Shown piece after piece: positions 36,146-45,357 of a stretch of 64,000 bases of DNA. The notes beneath the pieces are model-generated. The model ran no database searches. It saw only the letters and a program-made list of their open reading frames with translations, and was not told the DNA's origin. The translations under genes and the position numbers were made by a program. How positions within the stretch are numbered: position 1 is the stretch's first letter; every line of letters begins with the position of its first letter. This DNA is from Phycisphaerales bacterium UBA2396 (GTDB taxonomy: Bacteria > Planctomycetota > Phycisphaerae > Phycisphaerales > UBA1924), in contig DDSG01000075.1 in assembly GCA_002343325.1 (NCBI GenBank), positions 43,521 through 107,520 of the forward strand. The letters are read 5' to 3'.

Positions 36146-37447
36146 TCAGGGCATCAGGTGGTTGAGTTCCCGGACGAATCGCCAGACATCGTGGTACGAG
36201 TTGTACAGCGGCGCCGGGGCCGCCCGCACCACATTCGGCTCGCGGAAGTCGCACACGACGCGACGCTCCAGAAGCCGACGCTGAACCTCCCGCGACATCC
36301 CCGGAATCACCAGCGACAACTGGCACCCGCGCCTCGACGTGTCACTCGGCGTCAGGATCTCAAGCCCCGTGGCCCGCCTGGGTGACAACAGAAACTCCAT
36401 GTACGCCGTCAGCCGCTCCGACTTCTTCCGCAGCGCCGGCATCGTGGCGCGATCGAACAGTTCGAGCGACGCCTTCAATGGCGTCAGAGAGAAAATGGGA
36501 GGGTTCGACAACGACCACGCGTCCGCCGACGCCACCGGCGAGAAATCCGGCCCCATGCGGAACCGTGTCGCGGGGTCGTTGCCCCACCAGCCGGCCAGGC
36601 GAGGCAGATCGCTCCTGCCAAGATGCCTCTCGTGAACGAACGCCCCCGCGATCGCGCCCGGGCCCGCGTTGAGGTACTTGTACGAGCACCACGCCGCGAA
36701 ATCGACGTTCCAGTCGTGCAGCTTCATCGGGACGTTGCCCGCGGCGTGCGCAAGGTCCCACCCCACGATCGCGCCGGCCTTGTGCCCCGCATCGGTGATT
36801 GCCGGCATGTCGAACCACTGCCCGGTCAGGTAGTTCACCGCGCCGAGCATCACGAGCGCGGGCTTCTCCCGCTCGATCGCCGCGATGATGTCCTCCGTCC
36901 GCAGCGTGTGCTCCCCCCTCCGTGGGCGGAGCCGAACGACTGCGCGGCGTGGCTCAAACCCGTGGAACGCCGCCTGGCTCGCGACCGCGTACGAATCGCT
37001 CGGGAACGCGGTGTCTTCGATGATGATCGAAAATCGATCGGGTGTGGGGCGATAGAACGACGCCATCAGCAGGTGCAGGTTCACCGTCAGCGAGTTCATC
37101 GCGACGACTTCTCGCTCACCCGCACCAACGAGCCTCGACAGCGGTCCGCGGAACTGCTCGTGATAAGGCAGCCACGGATCGCGCCCGTGCAGGTGTCCCT
37201 CGACCCCGAGCCGAGCCCAGTCCTCCAGTTCATGCCGGAGCAGATCGGGGACCGCCGTTGGCATGGCCCCCAGGGAGTTCCCGGTCAGATACACCGTGGG
37301 TGCGTCGCTCGCCGATGCCGCGGGAGTGAGCCCCGCGAGCGTTGGGATCGCGAACCGATCCCTGTAGCCGCGCAGCGGGTCCCGAGCGTCCTCGGCGAGG
37401 GCAAAGGCTTCGTCGGGTCGAAAGTCGGCATTGCTCGTCGCGGTCAT
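36146..37447 (-). CDS. kynU: Kynureninase
   Basis: A 433-aa PLP-dependent aspartate-aminotransferase-fold enzyme that hydrolyses 3-hydroxykynurenine to 3-hydroxyanthranilate and alanine. The N-terminus has VYLTGNSLGAMP. The PLP Lys lies in CSYKYLNAGPG after the Asp of GWDLAHAAGN, which stacks and holds the cofactor. Later parts RLAGWWGNDPATRFRMGPDF and SNPPIFSLTPLKASLELF are family-like. It lies 9 bases downstream of ACMS decarboxylase and 12 bases upstream of the monooxygenase/formamidase fusion. Confidence 0.95.
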   Translation of the reverse strand: MTATSNADFRPDEAFALAEDARDPLRGYRDRFAIPTLAGLTPAASASDAPTVYLTGNSLGAMPTAVPDLLRHELEDWARLGVEGHLHGRDPWLPYHEQFRGPLSRLVGAGEREVVAMNSLTVNLHLLMASFYRPTPDRFSIIIEDTAFPSDSYAVASQAAFHGFEPRRAVVRLRPRRGEHTLRTEDIIAAIEREKPALVMLGAVNYLTGQWFDMPAITDAGHKAGAIVGWDLAHAAGNVPMKLHDWNVDFAAWCSYKYLNAGPGAIAGAFVHERHLGRSDLPRLAGWWGNDPATRFRMGPDFSPVASADAWSLSNPPIFSLTPLKASLELFDRATMPALRKKSERLTAYMEFLLSPRRATGLEILTPSDTSRRGCQLSLVIPGMSREVQRRLLERRVVCDFREPNVVRAAPAPLYNSYHDVWRFVRELNHLMP

Positions 37448-37456
37448 CGGGGCAGT

Positions 37457-38506
37457 TTATGTCGTCGGAAGGTTCAGAAACGCCCGGGCCGCGCCCTCGA
37501 GCATCCACTGTCGATCGGCTTCGGTCAGCGTGGGAAGCGAGCGGATGAGAGCGCCGGGTGGTTCCTCACCCAGCGGGAACGGGTAATCCGAGCCGAGCAC
37601 GATCCGCCGCGGGCCCATGAGATGAATCAGCAGACGCAACGCGTCCACATCGTGCACCAGCGAATCCACCCAGAACCGTGCGGGCGATCCGTCGCGGGCG
37701 AGATACGCGTGCGGGTCGCGGGCATTCGCCGGGAAGAGATCGCGTCGGCACGCAAACCCGTGCGAGATCCGCCCGAGTGTGCCGGGGAACGAGCCTCCGC
37801 CGTGCGCAAAGCAAATGCGCAGGTTCGGGATGTCATCGAGAACTCCGCCGAACAGCACCGACATCACCGCGATGGTCGTTTCCGTGGGCATGCCGACGAG
37901 CCAGGGCATCCAGTAGCGTTGCATGCGATCGGCACCGAGCATGTCCCACGGGTGGACGAAGACCGCGGCACCGAGCTCGGCCGCACGCCGAAGGACCGGA
38001 CGAAGCATCGGATCGTCGAGGTTGACACCGTTGACGTGCGTTCCAATCTGGACGCCCGAGAGTTTCAGCTCGCCGACGCATCGGTCCAGCTCCCGGCAGG
38101 CAAGCTCCGGGCTTTGCAGGGGCAGCACTCCCAGCCCGAGAAACGCGGGCAACCCTCCGTGCGAGGTGGGAGCCTCGCGGACAACCTCCGCGATGTGATC
38201 GTTGAGCAAGCGGTGAAGGTCATACGCGTGCTCGGGCTTGGCCCAGTGCGAGAACATCACGGGCACGGTCGAGAGGACCTGCGTCGTCACGCCGGCCGTT
38301 GCCATCTCGGCCGCACGCCTTGACGGATCCCACAGATTCGACTCGACATCGCGAAAGAACTGCCGCCCCCCGCCGTCGAGGGTCTTGCACATCCGCGCAC
38401 AGCCCGGCCCGGTGTGCTCAAGCTCGATCCAGCCCGGGTAGCCGCTGCGCCGGGTCCAATCGGGCCAGCGTTGCGGGAGGATGTGGGTGTGCAGGTCGAT
38501 GGTCAT
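37457..38506 (-). CDS. nbaD: 2-amino-3-carboxymuconate-6-semialdehyde decarboxylase (ACMSD)
   Basis: A 349-aa amidohydrolase-fold metalloenzyme that decarboxylates ACMS to 2-aminomuconate semialdehyde, which diverts carbon away from quinolinate. Zinc ligands are in DLHTHILP (HxH), AAVFVHPWDM, CFAHGGGSFP and GSDYPFPLGE, in the usual order. The region EVVREAPTSHGGLPAFLGLG and SGVQIGTHVNG are ACMSD-like. It is flanked by the dioxygenase (24 bases upstream) and kynureninase, so it is fed directly by the upstream enzyme. Confidence 0.96.
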   Translation of the reverse strand: MTIDLHTHILPQRWPDWTRRSGYPGWIELEHTGPGCARMCKTLDGGGRQFFRDVESNLWDPSRRAAEMATAGVTTQVLSTVPVMFSHWAKPEHAYDLHRLLNDHIAEVVREAPTSHGGLPAFLGLGVLPLQSPELACRELDRCVGELKLSGVQIGTHVNGVNLDDPMLRPVLRRAAELGAAVFVHPWDMLGADRMQRYWMPWLVGMPTETTIAVMSVLFGGVLDDIPNLRICFAHGGGSFPGTLGRISHGFACRRDLFPANARDPHAYLARDGSPARFWVDSLVHDVDALRLLIHLMGPRRIVLGSDYPFPLGEEPPGALIRSLPTLTEADRQWMLEGAARAFLNLPTT

Positions 38507-38530
38507 GGGGCCGCCAAGTCGAACAGTGAG

Positions 38531-39217
38531 TTACTTCTTCTTGACGGCTCGGACCTTCTTGCCCTTTACTTCGATCGCGCCCGCACGCTGGATGACGTGC
38601 CCGCAGGATTTGCAGGTCCGACGCGATTCGGGGCCGCCCCAGAAATCGTTCATGATGAGGCGCAGATCCTCGTCGATCTTGTGGAGCACCCACTTCGCCT
38701 CGTGCACCAGCGTGTCGCAGACCGGGCAGTACCAGCGCAGGGCGTCCATGTGGGGCTTGCCCTTCTCGTCGGTCCCGCGCGGGAACTCCACGATCAGCCC
38801 GAGCGTGCCCTTCGGACGCTGCGGGCGGTGCGGCACCCAGCGGTCGAGCAGGAATAGCTCGCCCTCCTTGATGATGACCTCGTGGGGCGGCGTGCCGTCG
38901 AGCGGGCGAACTCGCACCGCGATCGTCCCCTTCAGTTGCAGGAACAGCTCCTCCGTCGGATTGACGTGGTAGTCGTTCCGCGTGTTGGGCCCGCCGCTGA
39001 CGAACAGTACCATGTCCTTGCTGCCCGCAAAGAGCTGCTTGTTGCTCACCGGCGGGACCAGGTTCTTCTTGTTCGCCGTGATCCACTTCTGCAGGTGCGT
39101 GATCGGGAATGTCAACCCCTGCGGCAGTGTCCGCTCGCCGGGGGAGAGCACGATCGCCTTGCGGGAAGACTTGGCACGCGCGGGCTTGGCCGATCGACGG
39201 GTCGAGGTGGTTCTCAT
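38531..39217 (-). CDS. nbaC: 3-hydroxyanthranilate 3,4-dioxygenase with rubredoxin-like tail
   Basis: A 228-aa cupin dioxygenase opening the ring of 3-hydroxyanthranilate to ACMS. The core iron ligands are expected at H84 and E90 (RNDYHVNPTEELFLQ) and H130 (WVPHRPQRP). The bacterial type II C-terminal metal site is present as WYCPVC (C164, C167) and TCKSCG (C202, C205). A basic N-terminal extension of about 38 residues (RSAKPARAKSSRK) precedes the conserved start. It is the first gene of the minus operon. TAGGAT lies exactly 6 nt before the ATG, and there is no SD. Confidence 0.95.
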   Translation of the reverse strand: MRTTSTRRSAKPARAKSSRKAIVLSPGERTLPQGLTFPITHLQKWITANKKNLVPPVSNKQLFAGSKDMVLFVSGGPNTRNDYHVNPTEELFLQLKGTIAVRVRPLDGTPPHEVIIKEGELFLLDRWVPHRPQRPKGTLGLIVEFPRGTDEKGKPHMDALRWYCPVCDTLVHEAKWVLHKIDEDLRLIMNDFWGGPESRRTCKSCGHVIQRAGAIEVKGKKVRAVKKK

Positions 39218-39223
39218 GGGGGG

Positions 39224-39229
39224 ATCCTA
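39224..39229 (-). promoter_or_regulatory. TAGGAT -10-like box of the kynurenine operon
   Basis: On the minus strand TAGGAT is followed by six C and then the dioxygenase ATG. A similar TACGCT box serves the divergent EamA gene about 80 bases away. No -35 is clear. A leaderless operon start is inferred. Confidence 0.5.
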
Positions 39230-39310
39230 CCCGATTGTGGACCCGGCGGTCCGATGATCCGTGCCCCGTGTTGGTCGGTGCCCACCCGCCGGACGGGTGG
39301 CCCGCCGCGC

Positions 39311-39316
39311 TACGCT
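39311..39316 (+). promoter_or_regulatory. TACGCT -10-like box, 6 nt before EamA gene start
   Basis: TACGCT, CGCACG, ATG, with no SD. It is divergent from the dioxygenase promoter. Confidence 0.45.
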
Positions 39317-39322
39317 CGCACG

Positions 39323-40444
39323 ATGGGCGATGCCTCTCGCGAACAGGCCGGTTTATCCAGAACGGTGGGGATCGTCCTGGTCCTGCTGACGTTGGCCTGC
39401 TGGACGACCATCCCGCTGTACCTGTCCCATCTCAAGGGCATCCCCGGGCCGCCCGACGAGTCGGGCGCGGTGAGGCCACTGGTCGACGCTTGGACCGCCA
39501 ACGGCTGGCGTTACGGGTTCTCGACCCTGCTCTGGGTGCCGCCCCTGCTTATCGCCTGGTGGGGGCGCCGGCTGCCGGCCGGGCTGTTCCGTGCTGCGCT
39601 CGTGCCAAGCCTGTTCAACGCGGCCGCCCAGGTCTGTTTCGGCATCGCGCCGTACTTCGTCTCGCCCGGGCTCATGACCTTCAGCCTGCGGCTCAACATC
39701 GTCTTTGTCACCATCGGCGCTGCCGTCTTCTTCGTCGCCGAACGTCGCATCATCCGCTCCCCCGGTTTCCTCGTCGGCATCGTCATTCTCATGGTCGGCA
39801 CGCTGCTCACCGTTGCGCTGCAAAAGGGCGGGCTCGGTGGCGCGACCGGCTTCGGCGTTCTCGTCTCCTTCGGCTCCGCCTTCCTCTACGCCGGGTACGC
39901 ACTCGCCGTCCGAAAGTGGATGCACGGCATGCCCCCGATGCTCGCCTTCGCCGCCGTCAGTCAATACACAGGCCTCGCCCTCGTCGCCCTCATGCTCATC
40001 CTGGGCGATCGCGGCATCTCGCCCGAAGGCATCCCAGACGCCATCCGCGGGCTCAATGCCCTCCGCCTCCCCGGCGGCGTTCTGGGCCTCGAGTTTGCCA
40101 TGCTCCTCTTCTTCGCCGTGGTCGGCATCGGGCTCGGGCACACCCTCTACTTCCACTCGATCCAGCGGCTCGGCGTCGCCGTTTCCGCCGGCGTCGTCCA
40201 ACTCCAGCCCGTGACCGTCTCCCTCGGCGCCATGGTCGTCTTCCCCAACTCCCCGGACCAGCACCTCTCCGGCTGGCAGTGGATCACGGGCCTCGTCGCC
40301 CTCGTCGGCGCCTGCGTCATGCTCTACACCCAGCACCGCCTCGCTTCTGCCACCGCGGCCCCGATCGACGAGTTCGACGACCTTCCCGTGGATGAGGGTG
40401 TCGCCATCGTCGCCCAGAGCAACGAAGACCCCCGCCGCGTGTAA
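39323..40444 (+). CDS. EamA/DMT-family transporter
   Basis: A 373-aa membrane protein with ten hydrophobic segments in two EamA halves (GIVLVLLTLACWTTIPLYL to LLTVALQ, then GFGVLVSFGSAFLYAGYALAV to WITGLVALVGACVMLY). This drug/metabolite transporter family exports or imports amino acids, nucleosides or other small metabolites. The substrate is not inferable. It lies divergently beside the kynurenine operon, so transport of an aromatic metabolite is possible but only a guess. The C-terminus is a short acidic tail. Confidence 0.87.
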   Translation: MGDASREQAGLSRTVGIVLVLLTLACWTTIPLYLSHLKGIPGPPDESGAVRPLVDAWTANGWRYGFSTLLWVPPLLIAWWGRRLPAGLFRAALVPSLFNAAAQVCFGIAPYFVSPGLMTFSLRLNIVFVTIGAAVFFVAERRIIRSPGFLVGIVILMVGTLLTVALQKGGLGGATGFGVLVSFGSAFLYAGYALAVRKWMHGMPPMLAFAAVSQYTGLALVALMLILGDRGISPEGIPDAIRGLNALRLPGGVLGLEFAMLLFFAVVGIGLGHTLYFHSIQRLGVAVSAGVVQLQPVTVSLGAMVVFPNSPDQHLSGWQWITGLVALVGACVMLYTQHRLASATAAPIDEFDDLPVDEGVAIVAQSNEDPRRV

Positions 40445-40498
40445 CCCTTCCACGCTGTTTCACGACGCGTACACGCTCATTCCGCGACTGTGCGCACG

Positions 40499-40504
40499 TA
40501 GGAT
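40499..40504 (+). promoter_or_regulatory. TAGGAT -10-like box, 6 nt before PFK start
   Basis: TAGGAT, CTCGCC, ATG, with no SD. Confidence 0.5.
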
Positions 40505-40510
40505 CTCGCC

Positions 40511-41794
40511 ATGAACAGCGATCTCATTCGTGGCAACGCGATCATCGGACAGTCCGGCGGGCCCACCGCCGTCATCAACCAGTCCCTCGTCGGTGTCGTC
40601 GAAGGCCTCCGACAGGGGCTTCACGCCGCCGGAGTCGTCCGCACGATCTACGGCATGCGACACGGCGTCAAGGGCTTCGTCAAGGGTGATCTCGTCGACC
40701 TCACCTCCTTCCACCAGGACCGCCTCGACCGCCTCGCCGCCACACCCTCCGCCGGCCTGGGCTCCACACGGGACAAGCCCGACCGCGCCTACTGCGAACG
40801 AATCCTTGAAGCCTGCCGGACCCACGACATCCGCTACTTCTTCTACATCGGCGGCAACGACTCCTCCGACACCTGCCGAATCGTCGCCGAAATGGCCGCC
40901 TCCTCCGGCTACGACATGCGCTGCTTCCACGTCCCCAAGACCGTCGACAACGACCTCATGGAGAACGATCACACCCCGGGCTTCCCAAGCGCCGCACGCT
41001 TCGTCGCCATGGCCTGCATGGCCGACTTCATGGACAACATCTCCCTCCCCGGCATCAAGATCAACGTCGTCATGGGACGCCACGCCGGCTTCCTCACCGC
41101 CGCCGGCGCCCTCGCACGACGCCACGACCGCGACCTCAACCCTCTCTCCGACCAGGTCTCCACCGACGGCCCGCAGCTCATCTACGTCCCGGAAGTCGCC
41201 TTCGACCTCGACCGCTTCGCCGCCGACGTCGATCGCATCTACGCCAAGAAAGGCCGATGCCACATCGTCGTTTCCGAGGGCATCCAGGACGCTTCGGGCG
41301 TCTCCATCGGCGCCAAGCTCATCAAGAACGCCCAGGTCGACGCCCACGGCAACGTCCAGCTCTCCGGCTCGGGAGCGCTCGGCGATCAGCTCGCCGATTT
41401 CCTCAAGGAAAAGCTCACCCCCGCCGGCGGCAAGCCCCCACGTGTCCGCGCCGACACCTTCGGCTATGTTCAACGCTGCTGGCCCGATTCCTCCATCATC
41501 GATCAGAAGGAAGCCCGCCGCAGCGGCCGATTCGCCGCCCAACGCGCCCTCGCCGGCGACCGCTCCGGCTCAGTCGCCATCGTCCGGACCTCCGGCGGCA
41601 GCGAGGCGTGGCTCGGCGTCGACAACGGCACACCCTCCCTCTCCGACTTCGCCCTCGTCCCACTCACCGCCGTCGCCGCCAAGACCCGCCACATGCCCCC
41701 CGAGTTCCTCAGCGGCACCAACAACGTCTCGCGGGCCTTCGTCGAGTATGCCCTGCCCCTCGTCGGTCCGCTCCCCGGGTTCGAGCGACTCTGA
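40511..41794 (+). CDS. pfp: 6-phosphofructokinase, probably PPi-dependent
   Basis: A 427-aa PfkA-superfamily enzyme of glycolysis. The N-terminal glycine motif is IIGQSGGPTAVINQSLVG. The phosphoryl-donor site is YIGGNDSSDT, where the residue after GGN is Asp as in PPi enzymes. PKTVDNDL supplies the Lys that favours PPi over ATP, and the fructose-6-phosphate segment is VVMGRHAGFLTAAGALARR. It therefore probably converts F6P and F1,6BP reversibly using pyrophosphate. Donor specificity is inferred from two residues and is not certain. Confidence 0.93.
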   Translation: MNSDLIRGNAIIGQSGGPTAVINQSLVGVVEGLRQGLHAAGVVRTIYGMRHGVKGFVKGDLVDLTSFHQDRLDRLAATPSAGLGSTRDKPDRAYCERILEACRTHDIRYFFYIGGNDSSDTCRIVAEMAASSGYDMRCFHVPKTVDNDLMENDHTPGFPSAARFVAMACMADFMDNISLPGIKINVVMGRHAGFLTAAGALARRHDRDLNPLSDQVSTDGPQLIYVPEVAFDLDRFAADVDRIYAKKGRCHIVVSEGIQDASGVSIGAKLIKNAQVDAHGNVQLSGSGALGDQLADFLKEKLTPAGGKPPRVRADTFGYVQRCWPDSSIIDQKEARRSGRFAAQRALAGDRSGSVAIVRTSGGSEAWLGVDNGTPSLSDFALVPLTAVAAKTRHMPPEFLSGTNNVSRAFVEYALPLVGPLPGFERL

Positions 41795-41829
41795 TCCAGC
41801 GCCCCGCCCGCCGCACCCCGTTCCTCGCG

Positions 41830-41835
41830 TAGGCT
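41830..41835 (+). promoter_or_regulatory. TAGGCT -10-like box, 6 nt before histidine kinase start
   Basis: TAGGCT, TGGGGC, ATG, with no SD. Confidence 0.5.
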
Positions 41836-41841
41836 TGGGGC

Positions 41842-43458
41842 ATGTGGCGCGGGATCTCCCTGGCGAACAAGTGTCTCCTGCTCTTCGGCTCGGCCGTTGT
41901 CGCGGTTGTTCTCGTGGCGCTCCTGCTCCCCTGGTTCCGCATGGCCGCCCTCGTCGACGCCGGGCAGCTCGAAGTCTCCCGCGCCATGGTCTCTTCCTGG
42001 GAAGCCGAGGAACGAACACTCCCCCAGGCCGAGCAATCCCTCACCGGCCAGCCCAAGTCCCTCGCCGGGGTCTACGCCGCCCGTCTCTCCGCCGAGCAGG
42101 TCGAGGTGCTCGCTCAGCGAGATCCGTTTCTCGCCGCCGCCCTGCGAACCCTCCGCGAAGAACCCACACTGGCCGACGTGCAATCCTCCAGTTGGTTCGG
42201 CACCCAGCGCGAGTATCGCTACGCCAAGGCCCACCGCGACGACCGCGATGTGCTGGTCGGGCTCGTGCTTCTTGACCGTCGAAGCGTCGAAGCGGCCACG
42301 CTCCTCCTCGTCAACTCGGGTTACCTGCTCTCCGCCGGCATGTTCGTGATGGCGATCGCGATTTTCCTCTTCTACTTCATCACCCACAAGCTCGTGCTCA
42401 GCCCCGTGCGCGTCCTGCGAGAGACCGCCGAACGCGTCCGCGAGGGCGATCTTTCCATCCGTTCAGAGATCCGCACGGGCGACGAGTTCGAAGAGCTCGC
42501 CGAGACCTTCAACAACATGCTCGCCGACCTATCGGGCTCGCAGGACCAGCTCCGCGCGATCAACCGCGCGCTCGATCTCAAGCTCACCGAGCTCTCCGAG
42601 ATGAACACCACCCTCTACGAGGCCGCCCGCCTCAAGGGTGACTTCCTCGCCAACGTGAGCCACGAGCTCCGCACCCCGCTCAACTCCATCATGGGCTTCG
42701 CCGAGCTGCTGATCGAGGTCGCCCGCACCGACGCCGCCAACCCCGACCTCGCCGCCGGCGCCAACCGCCGTCTCCGCTACCTCGAGAACATCCATCAGGC
42801 CGCCAAGAACCTTCTCGAAATGATCAACGACCTGCTCGATATGGCCAAGATCGAGTCCGGCAAGCTCGACATGCACGTTGACGGCATGAGCGTCCGCGAC
42901 GTCTGCGAAGGCCTCCTCGGGCTCATCAGCCCCATGGCCGACAAGAAGGGAATCACACTCAAGCTCGAGGCCGAGCCCGATCTGCCCATCATCCACACCG
43001 ACGTGAAGAAGTTCCAGCAGATCATCTTCAACTTCCTCTCCAACGCCGTGAAGTTCACCCCGAGCCCCGCCGCCTCTGGCCGACCCGAATCCGTCACGCT
43101 CCGCGCCGAACGACTGATCGGCGTCGCGCCCGGTGGCGAACGCGAAGAGCGCTTCCGCGTCAGCGTCATCGACACCGGCCCCGGCATCCCGCCCGACGAA
43201 CACGAACGCATCTTCGACAAGTTCACCCAGCTCTCTTCCGGGCACACGCGCGAGCATCCGGGCACCGGCCTCGGGCTCGCCATCTGCCGCGAGCTCGCCG
43301 TCATGCTCCAGGGCGAGATTCAGCTCGTCTCGGACGTCGGCCGGGGGTCCATGTTCTCGCTCATCATCCCACTCCGCCTCGACCTCGAAGAAGCCGCCGT
43401 CCGCAAGCTCGAGGGCAAGTTCCGAGGCGCCCTCGCCGGACGTCGGCTCTGGGTCTGA
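41842..43458 (+). CDS. Membrane sensor histidine kinase
   Basis: A 538-aa kinase. It has TM1 at about 13-32, a periplasmic loop of about 125 residues, TM2 at about 158-181, and a HAMP domain (about 182-235, LSPVRVLRETAERVREGDLS). The HisKA H-box is FLANVSHELRTPLNSIMGF with H274. The HATPase motifs are IFNFLSNAVKFTP (N), DTGPGIPPDEHERIFDKF (G1/F) and HPGTGLGLAICREL (G2). It autophosphorylates H274 in response to an extracytoplasmic signal. No response regulator lies beside it. The signal is unknown. Confidence 0.95.
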   Translation: MWRGISLANKCLLLFGSAVVAVVLVALLLPWFRMAALVDAGQLEVSRAMVSSWEAEERTLPQAEQSLTGQPKSLAGVYAARLSAEQVEVLAQRDPFLAAALRTLREEPTLADVQSSSWFGTQREYRYAKAHRDDRDVLVGLVLLDRRSVEAATLLLVNSGYLLSAGMFVMAIAIFLFYFITHKLVLSPVRVLRETAERVREGDLSIRSEIRTGDEFEELAETFNNMLADLSGSQDQLRAINRALDLKLTELSEMNTTLYEAARLKGDFLANVSHELRTPLNSIMGFAELLIEVARTDAANPDLAAGANRRLRYLENIHQAAKNLLEMINDLLDMAKIESGKLDMHVDGMSVRDVCEGLLGLISPMADKKGITLKLEAEPDLPIIHTDVKKFQQIIFNFLSNAVKFTPSPAASGRPESVTLRAERLIGVAPGGEREERFRVSVIDTGPGIPPDEHERIFDKFTQLSSGHTREHPGTGLGLAICRELAVMLQGEIQLVSDVGRGSMFSLIIPLRLDLEEAAVRKLEGKFRGALAGRRLWV

Positions 43459-43467
43459 TCCCGCCGC

Positions 43468-43884
43468 CTACGCCCCGACGCCCACAAAGTGACGGATCAC
43501 CGGGCTCCCTCGCTCTGGGATGTCCACCGCCACAACATCGATCCGCCTGGGCCGATCCTGCCATCCGTTCGACGCCACCACCGATCGCATCAGGGCTTTC
43601 AACGTCGCCAGCTTCCGCGCGTGCACCGACGCCTCCGGGGGCAGCCTCCCGCCGGCCCGCCGTGTCTTGACCTCCACCACGACGATCGTCCGCTCATCCG
43701 GCGCTTCGCAGAGAATGTCGATCTCCCCGTGCGTGCCGCGCAGGTTCTTCGCCAGAATCCTGTACCCCGCGGCCCGAAGGAAGCCCGCCGCGTGCCGCTC
43801 ACCCAGCGCCCCAAGACGTCGGCGGTCCCCCTCCGCTCGGGCCCACCCCAGACGCGCCAGCAGACGACGCAGGAACCCCGCCAC
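43468..43884 (-). CDS. yraN: YraN-family (UPF0102) protein
   Basis: A protein of about 138 aa with a restriction-endonuclease-like fold. It has GERHAAGFLRAAGYRILAKNLRGTHGEIDILCE and, after it, TIVVVEVKTRR, matching the D...ExK nuclease core. The in vivo role of the family is poorly defined. The GTG at 43884 lies 2 bases after the upstream lipoprotein stop and gives a family-like N-terminus. A TTG at 43926 would add 14 residues. It converges with the histidine kinase, leaving a 9-base gap. Confidence 0.85.
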   Translation of the reverse strand: MAGFLRRLLARLGWARAEGDRRRLGALGERHAAGFLRAAGYRILAKNLRGTHGEIDILCEAPDERTIVVVEVKTRRAGGRLPPEASVHARKLATLKALMRSVVASNGWQDRPRRIDVVAVDIPERGSPVIRHFVGVGA

Positions 43885-43886
43885 GC

Positions 43887-45242
43887 TCAAGGGTCCTTCG
43901 CCCCCGCGGCGATCGGCGTGTAGCAACGCTCCTCCGCGTACTGCATCAGCCGCTCCATCATGTCCCGCGTGTCCGTCAGGCTCGCCCGCTCCTGCAACTT
44001 GCCGATGTACCGGTCGATCTCGCGCTTGCGTCGCGACTCGAACAGCTCGTTCTCGATCGCGAGCTGCGCGTCGTACAGCGACCGCGTCGTCTGCTCAATC
44101 CGCTCCAGGTACACCCACGTCTGCGTCCCGTCGAAGTCAATCGGCCCCACGTACGTGCCCTCACGCAGCGTCCTCGCCGCCTCGTTCACCGCCGCCGCGC
44201 CCTTCACCTGCGGATCGAACACCTCGACCGAGGCGATCCCACCCTCCACCGGCACCGCGTGCAGCCCCGCCTCCTTCGCGCGATACGCGTTGCGATCGCT
44301 CGCCGCCACCTGATCGAAAGGCGTCCCCTTCGACAGCGACTCACCGATCGCCGCCACGCGCTCCGCATCACGCCCGGGCGCCATGATCACACGCATGTAC
44401 GCCGTCGGCACCGGGTTGTACTTCTCGTAGTCCTGCTCATACTTGAGCCGGATATCCCGCCAGGGCACCTGCACCTTGCTCTCGATCTGCCGCTTGAGCT
44501 GGAAATTGATGATCTCCCGCTGCTCACGACGCCGCAGGTACTCGTCCAGCGATTGCCCCCCCGTCATCGCCGCCACGCGTTCTTCCGCCAGTTCCTCCGA
44601 CCCACGTGCCGCCCGCACGATGTCCCCGCGCATCCGCTCCATGTACGCCCGCAGCCCGACCTTCTCGTCGGGCTTGAGCGAGGCCATCCCCTCCGCCCGG
44701 AAGACCTCGTCGGCGATGAATCGATTGAGCGCGTCCGCGATCTGCTCCGCCGCGTACTGACGCCACTGCTGCAGCGCATTGGGCGCGTTCGCCCCGAGCA
44801 ACTCCTGAGCCTTCGCCCTCAGATCCGCCTCCATCGGCTCAAGAAACCCCGACGCGTACACCGCGCGGTTGTTCACGTCACCGATCTTCGCGTCCACAAG
44901 CACCAACTCACCCGCAGGCCTCGCGGGCGCATCCGTTCGCGGCGACCCCGGCTCCGCACGAACACGACCCACGCCCTCCCGCGCGGCCTCAGCCGTCATC
45001 GCCCTTGGCGCAGGAGTTGCCACCGACGCACCCGCTCCCGCCGCCGTCGGCCCCGCGCTCGCTCCCCCGCTCGGTGCCGTGCTCGACCCGACTTGCGCCG
45101 CAGCCGACGTCTCGCTCGACACCGGCCGAACGAACTGCCCCGGCAGCACGCGCTCACTCGAGCTCTGCCCGCCCGAGCCGCAACCAGCCAATGCCACCAC
45201 CATCAGTGCCGCGGCGTTGCTCTGGATCGTGAATCGTCGCAT
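43887..45242 (-). CDS. SurA/PrsA-like lipoprotein with degenerate rotamase domain
   Basis: A 451-aa lipoprotein (lipobox in LMVVALAGCGSGG), anchored in the outer or inner membrane by inference. After a Ser/Ala/Pro-rich linker (about 100 residues) a helical N-domain (EQIADALNRFIADEVFRAEG, LKRQIESKVQVPWRDI) precedes a parvulin-like part (YMRVIMAPGRDAERVAAIGE, PFDQVAASDRNAYRAK) and a C-terminal helix. The family folds or isomerises exported proteins. Parvulin active-site residues are hard to place, so it may act only as a chaperone. GGAGG lies before the ATG at 45242. YraN follows. Confidence 0.78.
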   Translation of the reverse strand: MRRFTIQSNAAALMVVALAGCGSGGQSSSERVLPGQFVRPVSSETSAAAQVGSSTAPSGGASAGPTAAGAGASVATPAPRAMTAEAAREGVGRVRAEPGSPRTDAPARPAGELVLVDAKIGDVNNRAVYASGFLEPMEADLRAKAQELLGANAPNALQQWRQYAAEQIADALNRFIADEVFRAEGMASLKPDEKVGLRAYMERMRGDIVRAARGSEELAEERVAAMTGGQSLDEYLRRREQREIINFQLKRQIESKVQVPWRDIRLKYEQDYEKYNPVPTAYMRVIMAPGRDAERVAAIGESLSKGTPFDQVAASDRNAYRAKEAGLHAVPVEGGIASVEVFDPQVKGAAAVNEAARTLREGTYVGPIDFDGTQTWVYLERIEQTTRSLYDAQLAIENELFESRRKREIDRYIGKLQERASLTDTRDMMERLMQYAEERCYTPIAAGAKDP

Positions 45243-45357
45243 GACCGCCTCCGTGCCTCGCCTACGATGCGAAAAACCGTCGTCAGGTGTTCGCCGGATC
45301 AGCATAGTGCCGATCCCGGTGCCGCAGACACCGACGAATCCGCCGGAGCCGCGCCCC

